Shown: in pieces, positions 1 to 12,581 of the stretch
How positions within the stretch are numbered: position 1 is the first letter of the stretch
Layout: each line of letters starts with the position of its first letter
NCBI GenBank assembly: GCA_028641055.1
Contig: CM054061.1
Location: 113,902,019 to 113,966,018 of the forward strand
Length of the DNA stretch: 64,000 nucleotides
Source of the DNA: Alopecurus myosuroides
Lineage: Eukaryota; Streptophyta; Magnoliopsida; Poales; Poaceae
Direction: 5' to 3'
Notes under the pieces: generated by a model
The model's database searches: none
Seen by the model: the letters and a program-made list of their open reading frames with translations, nothing else
What the model was told of the DNA's origin: nothing
Translations under genes and position numbers: made by a program

Positions 1-2415
1 CCACACCACAAAAAAAAACAAGGTAGCTAATCTGCTAAGCCTAAATTCTCATCAAGAATAATGAAGACACATGATTTGCAAAAGTTACTTTTACAAATCA
101 GTGAGCCTACACAAATGTAACAAGGTAATAGACTCATCACAAAACACACAAGTTCTCATAGTGAGAACAATAGAAACAATGACTAAAAAGGAGGAATCCT
201 TATAGACATGTTTCTACTAAAAATTTGCTATGCAAGCATGCATAATAAGTAAAGTAATAAAATGCAAACAAGGAACCATGTTATCATAATGGGAATGAAA
301 ACATGTCCTCATGCAAGGATACACAAATATCTACCAAACACAAGTTGGCAGAAAAATAATTCAATACAAAAACTGCTAAGGAAAACTAGTACTACTCACA
401 CATGAATAATTAATGGATGCATTTCAATCATGTAATTGAAATACAACCAGAGGGTCCATGTCATAAAAACAGGAGTGAAAAACATCTATACTTGCTATAA
501 CAAAAATATCCCATTTGATAAAACAATGCATCAATTTGCAGGGCAACTCCTACATACTAGTAGTAATAAAAAGGGCATTACTAGAGGAATCAAACAACAC
601 TCCAAGAATGGATTTTTTCTAGCAAGCCACACATGATTACAACCACTTACAAACAGAAGCATACCCATTTTTGTTTAGCACAAAAATTCCCAAAGCAAAA
701 ATACTAGGCACTCATTAGTTATGAAACTATATAAAAGAAATGCATCTAGTGTGGGGGAAATAATGTTTCCACCAAAAATGCAATGACACCAGTGGGTGTT
801 CCACTAGCATAACAAAGCATTAAGAGGTCACAAGGCCTCTGGTCACACTTGATAAAAATTAACAAAATACTAAACTAGCATGTAGTGCATTAACCATACT
901 AGTAGAAAATACTAGGATGCAAAAATAAGCAAGGCAATGCTACTCATGATATTGTTTTCACACAAGTGAAAACTTTAGGGGTCAAGTACTCATAACAACC
1001 TTATAAAAATGCTACTGGTCCTATGAATACAACACAAAAATATGTGGTTTTACAACCACAAATTCTTATGTCAAAAATTCCACACATGAGGGAATTTTTC
1101 CATAACATTCTCATAGTAATGATTAAGCTACTCATGCTTTTATACCAACTCAAATGCAAGCTAGCAGAGGTGATACTAACAAAATATAAGTACCAACATG
1201 GTACTGAATCTAATATCTCAACACAACAATTCAATCACTTGCACACAATTTAATCAATCAAAAATTCTATGCAAGTAATAACTAGAGGTAAAACATATTC
1301 TATTCCCATAAATCATATTTCTTCTCAACTCAAGTCCACACAATCTAACATGCTAAAATAGCTAAGTAACACTTAGAAAACAAGTTCACACAACTTATAC
1401 ATGCTAGAAAACAACATTGCAACACAAAAATATATTCAAACAATTTAAATAGCTAAAATGCCAAAATGGCAGAAACATGCAAATCAAAGATCTGTCCACA
1501 AAATTTTCTAGGATGCTCTAAAAATTAAACCCTTCTAGGTTTGGATAGTCCTAAACATATACAAGACCATCCAATTTGGTTTGCATCAAAATTCATCTTT
1601 AATTAATTTATAAAAATCACCAAAGTGCTCTCTGGTGTTTTACCAAATTGCATGCCATTTCAAAAATATTAGGAATTTGGAAGCAAGGTTAATTGCTCCT
1701 GTTAGGAAATTTCAAGGGATTTCCAATGCAATTGGCCTCACTTCATTCTGAGTTGTGAAATAAAAAATGGTGCTCATTTTGGTGTTTCTGGTACCTGTTG
1801 CCAAATCATTTTTTATTTCAAAACTATCTATCCAAAAGTAGATCTATAACTTGGAGATGGTTTAGATTTAGTTGATGTACAAATGTGATTTTTGTTTTTG
1901 TCAAATTCATTTGTTTGGTTAGGTTTTAAGCTCAAAAGTAACCACACACTTTCTGCAAAAAAAATAAATGGAAAACAATTGAGAGAGGGCCAGATCCACT
2001 TATTGGGCCGGCCAGATCTGGCTCTACCGCGGGCAGACCTAGCTTCTGACGCTGACCCGCGGGCCAGCGTACACGGTGGCAGCCACGCAGGCAAGGCATG
2101 GCCCCACCAGCAGGTTCAACGAGCAGTTGCGCGCGGTCAAAGGGCGGCTGATGCGAGCACGACGTCACAGCGACATCATCGCCGGCGGGACTGTCTCCGG
2201 CGAGCTCGATACGGGCGAACACGACCATCAATCAACGATTCAACAACATCCGCGAGAAGGTCTCGACGAGGGGAACCAAAAGGAGGCAGCGCCGCTTCCC
2301 GGGAACGGCCGGAAAGCAGCCGGCGACGGCGCGCGGCGGCGGCCGGACCGCGGCCAAGGCACAGCGACGACCTAGGGGGAGAGGGAGAGGGGAAAAGATG
2401 CGGCGAGGGTCGCCT

Positions 2416-2754
2416 GCTCACCGTGGATGCGCAGAGACGCTCGGCTAGGACGGAGGAAGCGCGACTCGACGGGAATTCGTCGCCGGCGTGCACCGGACCC
2501 GAAGGGGAAGGGTGGACGGCGCGGGCTCCTCGCGGCCTTCCGCCTGGATTCCTTCTGCAGGGAGAATAAACACGACGAGGCGGAGAGGTTAGGCTCAATG
2601 TCGACCGGCGGCGAGCCCTAAATCGGCCGGAACGACGGCGAGCTATTCCTAGGGTTCGGTTTGGGCTTCTTTTCCAGAGAGAGAGAGGAGGTGAGCTCTA
2701 GGGGAGAGAGAGGGGGCATGAGCAGACAAGGGCACATGGGGGCCCTCTTTATCC
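2416..2754 (-). promoter_or_regulatory. Putative LTR promoter, CT-rich leader and splice donor
   Basis: On the minus strand a TATA-like GATAAAGAG (forward 2746-2754) is followed by a CT-rich leader with several accctag/ccctctctc tracts and then by the canonical donor CACG|GTGAGC (forward 2416-2421). The same arrangement occurs in two other, unrelated LTRs in this window. Transcription and splicing are inferred from motifs only. Confidence 0.35.
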
Positions 2755-3820
2755 CCAAGGGTTCCTTCCCTTCGAAGCCATGGGTAGGGGTGCTGTTCTC
2801 TACAGGGAGCTAGAGGTTGAAGATGACTCGGATTACAATTTGATCCCTGGATAATTACAAATAGGTCCCTGTACTCTCTGAAAAATGTTGTTTTCACCAA
2901 TCAAACAAAGTCAACAATTGAAACCCTTTTGCCCAAAATTCTAATTAGTTAAGATACACAACATATGTGAAAATTGGCTCAATTAGATAAACTTGATAAT
3001 TCAAAGTTGTTCAAATTTGAATTCTTACATAAATGGACATTGAATTTATTAACCTACTTAGGAGCTTCCAAAAATGATAATTTTTGGCACACATTCCTTA
3101 TTTCATGTGTTCCTCATGTGGTAGAAAATTCAAGTCATTTTGAGTTACTTCATAGAACAAACTTGTTTACATTTCAAAAAGGTGCTGTCAAGAAAACAGG
3201 GGTTTTTGGCAACTTAAGTTATTCAAAAACTTGTGCCCTTTTTGTTTTCATCCTTATTTATTATATAGAGCATGTGGTATTTATTTCATGCCATTTGGAA
3301 AAAGTTTGTAGAACAAACTTGTTCAAAATCCCAAATGTTGCTGTGGAGAAAAACCATGTTTTCAGGACTTTAATAGATTCCATTTTTGGTCTCCTCTTGT
3401 GTGTGTTCCTTATTTGATATAAGGAAGCAATGGTATTAATTTCAGATCATTTTAAGAAAGTTTCCAATAGTAACTTGTTTTAGTTTTCTGTTTCTGGAAA
3501 TATTGGAATTTCTATTTAATAAGGCACTTGGCTTTTCTTTAACAATGCTTTGCCAAAATATTTGTGTGACTAGAGATAACAAGTCAATGCTCTCCAATAC
3601 CTTTGTTTTTAAGCTTGCCAGGTTGGAAAAACATTTGATAATATTTTGGTGAAGCATCTAAGAATGCCTCTTTTTCTGATAATCTTTTTAGGGAAATTTT
3701 ATTAAGTGTTTCCTCTTTCTTAATTTAGGTCTTGGAATAATATTCAACAAGTATGAGATTCATAAGATAGTTTTGGAAAACACTTTGATCAATATTTACT
3801 TTAGAAAATATTGCCAAAGT

Positions 3821-3878
3821 CATTGGAACAATATGTTGAATATTTTTATCATTGGAACAATATGTTGAATATTTTTAG
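3821..3878. repeat. 29-bp direct tandem duplication
   Basis: Two adjacent 29-bp units (3821-3849 and 3850-3878) beginning CATTGGAACAATATGTTGAA differ only at the last base. A simple local duplication inside the LTR. Confidence 0.85.
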
Positions 3879-4044
3879 TTTACTGCTTTGCTATCCTTTT
3901 TAAGTTTGCTTTCAATTTCTTAGCCATGTAAGATTATATAACTAGTTTGTTTAGTTGCACTCAAACAAACACAATCAAAGTTTAATTGTCAAGCAATTAG
4001 CAAAACAACTGTGTTAACATGTATTCCAAAATTGGGATGTGACA

Positions 4045-4727
4045 TGTCCCACGAAGACCTAACGCGGATGCTTGTTACTCTTTGGGCGATATGGCACGCG
4101 AGGAGACAAGCTATCCACGAGGAGAAATACCAAAGCCCTATGGCGACGGCGTCGTTTATCGACAGGTTTTTACAGGATCTGGCTACTACCTCTTCTGCTA
4201 CTAGTGCTGGGCGAGGAAGGGGGTCGGTACCACCCCAGTCTACGAGGTGGATCCCTCCACCGGAAGATGCTGCGAAGGTTAACGTAGACGCGGCGGTAGC
4301 GAAGTCCACAGCAAGGGGAGCTGCGGCGGCAGTCTGCAGGTCGCCAGCGGGGGTCTTCCTTGGAGCGTCGGCGACAGTTTATGAGGGCCTCATTGACCCG
4401 GGTGCTCTCGAAGCCCTTGCTTGTCGAGAGGCTCTCGACGCGGCCGAAGATCTACTCCTTGGCAAGATCATGGTGGCTTCGGATTGCCAGGAGGTGGTAG
4501 ATGGGTTGCATGGTACAAATATGGGAAGGTTCAGTTTCATTCTTACGGAAGTGAAACAGAGGTCTACGGATCGTGGCGGCACGTCCTTTCGCCATGAGAA
4601 AAGGGAGGCAAACGGAGAAGCTCATCGACTAGCTAGGTTTGCCTCCTCTCTACCACAGGGGAGACATGTTTGGCTCCTAGAGCCACCTGCTGATTTGAAC
4701 ATTCCTGTAACAATTCCTGCTATTTAG
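4045..4727 (+). pseudogene. LINE ORF2 C-terminus with RNase H domain
   Basis: The open frame covers the end of a plant L1-type LINE polyprotein. It holds the linker after the reverse transcriptase (TLWAIWHARRQAIHEE) and an RVT_3-type RNase H domain. Acidic residues are visible in KVNVDAAV (nt about 4285), DPGALEALACRE (about 4400) and VASDCQEVVD (about 4475); a late NGEAHRLAR replaces the usual final motif. The frame ends with TAG at 4725 and a poly(A) tract follows 18 bp later, as expected for a LINE 3' end. Endonuclease and RT are absent. The upstream part was probably displaced by the LTR that ends at 4044 rather than lost by 5' truncation. The frame technically stays open into the LTR, which is not part of the gene. 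Confidence 0.8.
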
Positions 4728-4744
4728 TTTATGTGTGGTTTATC

Positions 4745-4764
4745 AAAAAAAAAAAAAAAAAAAA
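4745..4764 (+). other. Poly(A) tail of the LINE copy
   Basis: Twenty consecutive A residues follow the LINE stop codon. They mark the 3' insertion end. I could not find a convincing target-site duplication just beyond it. Confidence 0.8.
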
Positions 4765-5160
4765 CGTACACGAACGCCACCCTCCAAAAAAAAAAAGGTC
4801 ACGTACGAGGCAAGGGGCAACAAGAAGTTACGTACAAGACAAACCTTGTGCTAGCTTTTATTTTTTTTTCTTGCTTGTCCATTCTTTATCTATTTATAAT
4901 TTTTTTAAAAAATATCTGAATGATTCTAAAAAGTGAATTTTTTTAATATGAACAATTTTTAAATTGAATTTTTTTTCAATTTGAAAATTTGTTCAAATTC
5001 GAATTTTTGTTTGAACATATTTCAAAACAAAAAATTTCCGAATAGAAAGGAAAAAAAAACAGAAAAGAAATAAATAAAACGGAAATAAGAAAATAGAAAT
5101 AGTAAAAGAAAATGGAAAAAGCAAAACTATAAAAAGCTAAAAAAGCAAACTATCCACAAA
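4765..5160. other. AT-rich spacer, no gene seen
   Basis: A second A-run lies at about 4787-4797. The rest is AT-rich, with runs of T and A and a purine-rich stretch at 5040-5150. No coding frame, TIR or LTR end was recognised. Confidence 0.5.
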
Positions 5161-5240
5161 GCCGGAGCGTGCCCCAGTGGCTTCGCCCCGTCGGACGCAA
5201 GCAGAGGGCTCGGGTTTGAACCCCCTCCCCCGCACTGCAC
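5161..5240 (+). other. tRNA-like module (SINE or LTR relic)
   Basis: A box-B-like GGGTTTGAACCC (5212-5223) forms a short stem, and a box-A-like TGCCCCAGTGG lies at 5170-5180, so spacing resembles pol III type-2 promoters. I could not fold an acceptor stem or a full cloverleaf, so it is not called a tRNA gene. It could be the head of a tRNA-derived SINE or a degenerate leader module of an LTR element. Confidence 0.35.
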
Positions 5241-5444
5241 CTCTATTTTCGCGAATTAAATTCGTTTAATGGGCCGGCCCAGCTAAGAAAATTACATGGG
5301 CGTGTTGTATTACGTAGTGCTATAGGCGCTAAATAGTGTTTCCGCGGGGAAAGTGAAGACTAGAACCGGGCACCCGCCTTGCCTTGCTGGCCGCCCTATC
5401 TATCGGAGCAACTCTAGCAAATCCTGCAACAACTCGCCGTGTGC

Positions 5445-5864
5445 TAAGGGCATCTCCAGCCATCCCCCAAACGCCCACAGGACCACTTTATGTATCAAAA
5501 AGCGTCGTTTTAGCACCAAATTCTACCAGTCAGCCCCACAGGAGCCCAAATAGCGCCGTTTTAGCGCCGGCGCACCCAAGCCGAACCCAAGGGGATGGGT
5601 TTGGCCTGGGGGGGGCAAAATGCGCCGTTTTGCATGCAAAAAGGAATCTTTCTCCTACTTTTGCCCACTTTGCATGCAAAGATACCTCTCTCTCTTACTC
5701 TTGCCCCACTTTGCATGCAAAAACCCCCCATTTTCGCTGCTTGGGTGGGCTACGGCTGGTAAATGACCTCGCCCAAGTTTTGATTTTGTGCCGTTTTGCG
5801 TCGTTTTCGCTACCTTTTGTGATTTTTTTGTGCTGGAGGGTTAACACGGCTGGAGATGCCCTAA
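5445..5864. mobile_element. PIF/Harbinger-type MITE with TAA target duplication
   Basis: The element body is 5448-5861 (414 bp). Its ends are a perfect 14-bp terminal inverted repeat, GGGCATCTCCAGCC at the left and GGCTGGAGATGCCC at the right. It is flanked by TAA at 5445-5447 and 5862-5864, the 3-bp duplication typical of PIF/Harbinger (Tourist) insertions. No transposase is encoded. Internally the motif TTTGCATGCAAA repeats several times (about 5629-5722), which is itself palindromic. The MITE splits a surrounding sequence (gagcaactctagcaaatcc at 5406) that resembles the start of another MITE, but I did not find its partner end. Confidence 0.85.
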
Positions 5865-7259
5865 AATCCCGGCAGATACGTGTACCTGTCCATCAAAATG
5901 CAGCCACAAACTGCCTCCTTTGCCACCCCTCCAATGTTGCCAATTCCCGCTCAGATGAAAGATTTTGTGCCTACAATGAGCGGATCGGCGGTGCGCGGTG
6001 CCTCTGGAGGCCGGGAAGAGGCAGGGACGGAGGCCTCCCGTGGTCTCACCGCCGCTAACTCCCCTCCCCCAGGAGGAGGCGCGGCGATGTCGCTCTGCCG
6101 CCTCCAGCAAACGAGGCAAGCTGAAGGCGCGCCAGTTCGCGAGCCTCATCCCACGCGAGGACCACCTGTGATTTATACCACTCGGTGCTTTGGCAGCGGG
6201 GACACACGATGCGCAAGCCGGGAGTTCCGCGTCGCGCCGTTCGTCGTCGAGGACGACCCGCTGCAGGCGGAGGCAGCAAAAGCGGCAAGTGGTGCCGCTT
6301 CACCACTACGCAATACATGTTGATGAAGGTGTTGTTCCCAACGCACCGTCGCACAAATTTGACCGACGAGGAGGCCGAGGCCACGAAGAAGGGGTGGCGG
6401 ATGGAGCGCTACTAGGAAAATGCTTAGGGAGGAGGCGGGAAGAGTAATTCACAGAGTTCCATGGGTGGCGGAGAGGTTGAGATCGTCCGCTCTCAGACGA
6501 GGGTGATGGCTCTGCCAGCTCCAGGAGCAGCGGGTCACCGGGCTCCTCCGAGAATGACCCCGTCGTATCCAAGGTGGGGACTCAGACCAGAGGAGCAGCT
6601 GGTGCGCGTGAATCCAAGAGTGGATCCCCTTGGAGAGATTCCGACGATGCCAATCGGAGATGCGGTCGTGGCAGTGACATTGTCCAAAGTTCGGTCACAA
6701 GCGGAGGAGGAGAGTCTCAGGTTGTTAGAGGATACAAGCACGGAGGATTTGGAGCACCGGGAAGCGAGATGGGAGAGAAGAGCGGTGTTGCTTGATGAAG
6801 ACGAAGTAGTTCTCGATGCAAGGATTCTTCGTGTTGGGGAGGAGCTGAATCATGCCGAGACGATCAGATTCCTAGCCCACCCAACGGTCCTCGGTGTCAG
6901 AGTGGATGCAAACACGGAGGTTTTGATACCTCCGTTTGAGAGGTGTTTTGTCGGAGCTTCAATCCGAGGCAATTGGTGGTTGCGTTCTCTCTGGCTAGCC
7001 CTCGACGGAATCATTTACCGGCGATTATAGGCTGCGCGGGGGGGGGGGGGGATTTCGGTGCCGGTGGGGGGTGACAGAGGGCCCCCTTGGCCCATTGGCC
7101 TACGAGACCCATGTGGGTGGATGCTCACCTGTGGTTGTAGGCCCACCCATTATCTCCCCTCCCCCCGAGTCGGAAAACCCAAAATCGTACAAGGAAGCTC
7201 TTCTCTCTCCCCCTCCCGAACCAAAGCGTAGGAAGAACAGGTGAAAATTTGGGCGGAAG
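5865..7259. other. GC-rich region with open frames, nothing recognised
   Basis: Open frames occur on the plus strand at 5880-6323 and 6461-7030 (189 codons, acidic and Glu/Arg rich), but I do not recognise any domain in them. High GC content makes such frames likely by chance. A run of 14 G residues sits at 7038-7051. The stretch just before 7260 is CT-rich (cctctctccccctcccg) and could be the 5' leader of the LINE-ORF1-like gene that follows. Confidence 0.4.
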
Positions 7260-9042
7260 ATGGCGAGCTTCGGTCGATATCGAGAGGAAGAAACAAGGAA
7301 GTGGGAGAATGGAGCTGATTACAGAAGGAGCAGTGTTGGTAGAGGACCTACCCATGTTCCCCCTCCACAGTAACCTACCTCCAAGACTTGGCATAAGAAG
7401 AAAGGGTCTGATCCACAAAATTCTTCGACATCCTCGCAAGTGATTGCTGGTTCCTCTTCTTCTGCTCCTGTTGCGATTCCTAGACCTATAGTCTGCTTCA
7501 AGTGTGAGGTTGAGGGATACAATTCCAAGGAGTGTGTTATCAAGGTGTGCTGTCTGATATGTGATAAGGATACCCATGTCACTAATAGGTGTGTGTGGCC
7601 CAACCAACCTAAGCCAGTGATGCCAGCTGTTGGCCTGGCTGGCCCGGATCTCGGTTTCTTTTTTCCCGAATATGCAAAAACCTCTCAAAAACCTGGAACG
7701 ACATCTACTCTAGGTTTAGTCAAGGTCACTAAGGGACACCTAGATGCAAAATTACTCTTTGAAGGTCTATCCCAGCAATTCCACTGGGGGACCATGAAAC
7801 TAGTGGAGAAAGGGATGGACTTCGTAGTTCAATTCCCCTCTGATGAGAAGTTGAACATGATGGTGGATTTTGATGAATTCAAGCTCAAAGGACTAAATGT
7901 TTTTATCAAGGTGCTGAAAGTTGATGAGGAGATTAAGCCAGTTGGTAGACTCCACACTGTCTGGGCCAGGGATGATGGAGTCCTAAAGTCCATGAAACAC
8001 TATAAGGGGATTTGTGAGGTGGGCTCTTTGATTGGAGATGTTGATGTTGCGGACATGCAAATCCTTGCTTATCTTGATGTTGTTAGGTTTCAAGTCAATG
8101 TTATGTCTACCAAAAAAATTCCCATGAAGAAAAAGTGGGTGATCAAGCCTTGGATCTATGAGATTCACTTCTCAATTAAACATGTCATTATGGCTGGAAC
8201 TGTGATATCTAATCCATCTGTTGTTGTGACAACTGAAGCTCGGATTCCCAAAAGAGACATGAATATGGAAGATGGAGAGAGAGCCTCCAAGAAACAGAAA
8301 GCACTTCTAGATGACTCTGTTGAGCCACCACTTTTAGAGGTGCCCTGTGACTCTTGTCAGGATGGTGGGGGGAGCAACATCTGCCCCAATTCACTTGCTT
8401 TATCAACTGTCTGCAGTTTGATTGCCATGCTCCCCCATCAGCCAAAGTAATAGGAAGTTCCCAGGAGGGAGATGAAGAACTTGTTGATTATGATGACATT
8501 CAAGACAAGAAAGACCTTGCAGAAGAGGATAGTGATCTGCTAGACTCTCAAGACTCATTTTCCACCCAGGTTGCTCACATTCAGAATCGTGGAGATAGGA
8601 AGAAGAAGGAAGTGGATACTAGTGATACTGCACTCAGAAGGTGTGCCAAGCTCAAAGATCAGGAAGATACTGACATAACCAAGAAAGCTATGGAAAGAGC
8701 AGCCCTCAAAAACAAGATTGAAGGCTCGGGTAATTAAAAGCTCACCCCCACTGTTGCAAATGCAGATAGGAAAATTCTAGTTAACACTGCACATGCTATA
8801 GGTATTAGAGACAATGTTAACAATGTTGGTATTCTCTATGTAGTTAAGACTGTGCAGTCTCTTGATTTAGCTAGACAAAACTGTCTCTTAGAGAGTAAAA
8901 TTAACAAGAACATGACTGAACCTTGTGATAGTAATCCATTCACTCAAGTTTCTGAGGAAGTTGATGAGTTGGTTGCTGAGAAAGAAGATGAGATGGGAGG
9001 TGACTTAAATGCTAGTCCTCAGAGTACTCAGATAATAAAGCA
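7260..9042 (+). pseudogene. Decayed LINE-ORF1-like protein with two CCHC zinc knuckles
   Basis: ATG at 7260 opens MASFGRYREEETRKW, which hits an in-frame TAA at 7371-7373 and resumes in the same frame. Two knuckles follow near nt 7495-7590. The first is CFKCEVEGYNSKEC, where the expected His is Tyr. The second, CLICDKDTHVTNRC, is an intact CX2CX4HX4C. A DUF4283-like block follows (FVVQFPSDEKLNMMVDFDEF), then an acidic low-complexity tail. Between about 8340 and 8450 the coding frame shifts, another stop lies at 8735-8737, and the frame then runs into the LTR that starts at 9043. Nucleic-acid binding is the expected role of this gag-like family. No ORF2 is adjacent. A gag-like gene of another element class remains possible. 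Confidence 0.65.
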
Positions 9043-11950
9043 TGTCAACGGCGTTTAACAAAGTGATAACACAACATATCTCTAAGACACAAAAGATGGA
9101 AATAAGTTGCAAATAGCTCTCATTAGAGCAGAGATAGCAAATACAATCATCCATAGGACACATGTCCCAACATATCATCATTACAATACAGCGGAAGCAT
9201 TCAAAAGGTCTGAGTACAGACAAATCCAAATAGGCCTAAGAGGCCGGGAATGAAAGGAAAACGGAGCCCATCCACGAAGTCTCGGATCCTGCCCGGGTCC
9301 GCTATCTACTCGTCAACAGTCTTGTCATACTCCACGTAGTAGCCACCATGGGGATCCTCGGAATCGTAGTCTGCGGAAACCACAGCCCCAAAGGGGTCAG
9401 TACAGACAAGTACTGGCAAGCAAGACTCACAGTTCACCAAAGTGTACCCGTCAACACCAAGCACATATGCTTTGGGTTCAACGGAAGAAATAGGTGATAT
9501 AAAAGATGCTGCGGCGGGCTGCTCTAACCAACTACAGAGACTCGCTACAATTTCCGGCTAACAGAAAGAAGATAAGATAGTGTATCGTAACCAACCTACC
9601 AACTAACCTCAAACAAACCCATCCTGGATCTCGCCCCTTATCCAAAGAAGCAATCCGAGGATAACTCACACAGTTGGATTAATGATGGATCAGGTTGTTG
9701 TGTCAATAAGCCTATTACTAGTCAAGTTATCATTAGTTAGGTGTAAGTTGTTCTGAGTACTTGTTAGCCAGTACTTTCACCAAGTCAACCATAACCGCGG
9801 AAAACACGGCTTCTCGAGAAGATTTAACCCTGCAGGGGTGCACCAATTTGGCCGTACACGTAAGAATAACCCGCCAGATGGAATGCCTTCCACCAAGCGG
9901 GGCACTCAACACAACTCAACTCTTCTTCGCATCAAGCCCAAAGAACCCCGTGCAATTGAGCGTACGGCTAATCAAGCCCCACGAAGAAAAGGGGACCCTC
10001 CTAGAACGTGTCTCCCTAAATGCCGACTACAAAAGTTCCACCCTGGTACCAAGGGTTCGCACCTGCATATGCATGCGGCAAATGGAAAACCCGAACTAAA
10101 TGAGGCGATTTGGACGAGATGCGAATCGAATCAAATTGAGGGGGGCGCCCATACACGCTTCCCACATGCGGTTAGTGCGCTCATCATGGATCAGTAGACA
10201 AGACCCTTTTCCTAATTAGGGTCGACACTAGCAGGCCTCAAAACCACGCCGGGCCTCCTGCCGGTGCCTTATCATCAAATTAGAATTACCTCAAAATTAA
10301 CAGGTTGTTGTTTGACATCGAGCCCCATAACATAAGTAAAATATAGTAACAGAAAGTAACGGACAACAGACTCGAGCAGAAACAACCCTAAGCATGCTAG
10401 TAAGACACATGCAACAAGCAACGGGGTTATAGGTGTGGAGGTGAGGCAATATCAGGGTTATAAGATAACATGTGATAGGATCGGGACACAAGCAACGAGT
10501 CATAAGGCTAGCAGAATAGACAACGGAAGTATCGGTATCCAGTGTGGAAAGGACACAATGGTTCATGTGAGTGAATACTTGCCTGCAAACTCAGTAGCCT
10601 GGTACTGGGCTAACTCCTCAGAAGTAGTGTCGTAAACCTCGTCTGTCTCAACGTCGTCGTCGTCTATTCGAGAAGAAGCAAACAAACAACGCAGAGAGAC
10701 AAACAATCAATAACATGGCATAATGCACAAACATGGGATGATGCATGTCAATTTAATTGATGCATCAAAATAAACTAGTTGACATGGTAACATAATTAAA
10801 TGGACCCATATGCAATTTGGATTGCATATGGAAAGCCCATGAATTAAGGTTGAAATAATTGTTCTACAACTAACCAACAGGTGAAAGTGGATTAGCATGA
10901 TGCATGGATGATGAGAACAAAAATAAAACAACAATAGATTCAATTTGATATGTTGTTTACCAAGTTTGGAAATTTTATTTATTAAGTTATGGAATTTTGG
11001 TTTCTTAAATGAGTTACACAAGCATTTGTTGTTTTCACCAATTTTAATTGTTCAAAATAGATAACAAAGTTCATAATTGGAAAGAACACAAAATTTTAGG
11101 TGGAAAACATGTTTCATTTGTTGAAAAAGGAATTAAGAGGAATTACTTATGAATTAAACAAGCTTGAACAAGATTTAAATGAATTTAATTCAAGCATGAA
11201 ATTATTTGAAGTTTTATGTGTTCAAAGCATTAAATAACATTCATATTTGAAAAGATTATACTTTTATGGTTTGAAAACATATTTTGTATGTCCCAAAAGA
11301 ATTTAATTTGATCAAGTTAGGAATTTAGCAATATTAAATGATTTAAACAAGGTTTAAATTATTTAACCAATTTTAATTATCCAAAACATGAAACAAAGTT
11401 TATATTTGGATGGGTGGTTTAATTTAGCAGGGAAAACATATTTTATTTGTTGAAAATGGATTTAAAATGAGCAAGTTATTAATTTGGCAATTTTAAATGC
11501 ATTAATTAAGAAACAGTTGTTTTCAGCAATTTAATTTATTTAAAACAGAACACAAAGTTGATATTTGCAAAGTTCATGAAAAATGGGATGGAAAACATAT
11601 TTAGTTTGTTGAATTTGGAATTTTTATGCCCAAGTTATGAATTTTGCAAAATCAAATGAATTAAACAAGGATTCAAATATTTCACCAATTTAAAATATTC
11701 AAAACAGTAAACAAAATTTATATTTGGGTAGAGAATTTGATTTGGTATTGAAAACATATTTAAAATGTTGAATTTGGAGTTAAAATGAATTATTTAAGCA
11801 ATTTCCAAGATTAGGTATTATTCTGCCATTTATTTAGTATCCAGGGACTTAGAATTAATTTATAGGGACATAAAAGAGAACTGGCAGGGACTGTTCTGTG
11901 AATAGGTAATTGTGCTGGCCTGGAAAAATAAAATGGAAAAGATTGTTTTT

Positions 11951-12020
11951 TGCGAGGGGTGGGATTCGATCCCACACCCTACGGACGCGAGCGTGGCTGC
12001 GCTAGCCACTGCGGTAGCTG
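11951..12020 (-). other. tRNA-like module inside the LTR
   Basis: On the minus strand the perfect hairpin GTGGGATCGAATCCCAC (forward 11959-11975) matches a tRNA T-arm and box B. Upstream lies CGCAGTGGCTAGCGCAGCC, resembling a D-arm/box A. No complete cloverleaf with an acceptor stem was found. It sits beside the LTR's GC-rich leader, in the same relative position class as the module at 5161-5240. Confidence 0.4.
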
Positions 12021-12244
12021 CTGTTTGGTGACAGATAAGAGGAGCGAGGGTGGTTAAGGTTCAGATCGCGGAATTTGTTTTAACTGAACTGCAAAAGTTT
12101 AGTTCGTCTGAACTCGACAGAGAGGACGGCAGCCGTCGGCGATCTGCTGCTGCACGCGGTGTGCTCGCCGGAGATGCGCTCGTGGGGTGCTGCGTGCGTG
12201 CAGATGGTGCCGCGAGAGGGAGGAAGGTAAGGGAGCGAGGCGGA

Positions 12245-12581
12245 GCTCACCTCGCTGAAGAAGGAGGAGCAGGCGGCTTGGCTCGGTGGTGTCGACCGTC
12301 GACGAAGAGGAGGACGGCGGCGGCGCTCCGGGCCTTCCCCGTCCGCGCTGAGTGGTCGAGGAGGATGAGGGTGGCGAGGAGGTCCGATTCCCGGCCCTAC
12401 CCTGCTCGGAGGGGGACCAGGTCGCCGGCGATCGCCGGAGGGAGGAGGTGGGGTTTCGGTTACAGAGAGGGGCAGAGGTGCAGTTGCAGAGTGAGAGGAA
12501 GAGAAAATGGAGGCGGGGGAGAGGGAGAGAGGGAGGTAGGTCTAGGGTTAGGGGAGGAGGTGCTCGGGCTAGGGCTATAAG
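12245..12581 (-). promoter_or_regulatory. Putative LTR promoter, leader and splice donor
   Basis: Minus-strand reading gives a TATA-like segment at forward 12575-12581, then a CT-rich leader (ctacctccctctctccctc) and the donor GCGAG|GTGAGCTCC (forward 12245-12250). This repeats the layout of the LTR at 1-4044. Motif-based inference only. Confidence 0.35.

Larger units (their letters stand above)
1..4044 (-). mobile_element. Gypsy-type LTR, minus strand, continues past left edge
   Basis: Read on the minus strand this unit begins at 4044 with TGTCACATCCCAATTTTGG, a usual start for large grass Gypsy LTRs. It consists of AT-rich DNA, then a GC-rich leader (about 2000-2760), then AT-rich DNA again down to base 1 where the window cuts it. 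No pol gene is visible. The right end abuts coding sequence of a LINE, so the LTR element appears to have inserted into that LINE, but the matching target duplication would lie outside the window. Open frames in the GC-rich leader occur on both strands and look like composition effects. Family not identified. Confidence 0.65.

Noticed and set aside
1892..2598. Long GC-rich open frames on both strands (up to 225 codons)
   Set aside because: They overlap each other in several frames, show no domain, and coincide with the GC-rich leader of an LTR.
5161..5240. Functional tRNA gene
   Set aside because: No acceptor stem or full cloverleaf could be formed around the box-B-like hairpin.
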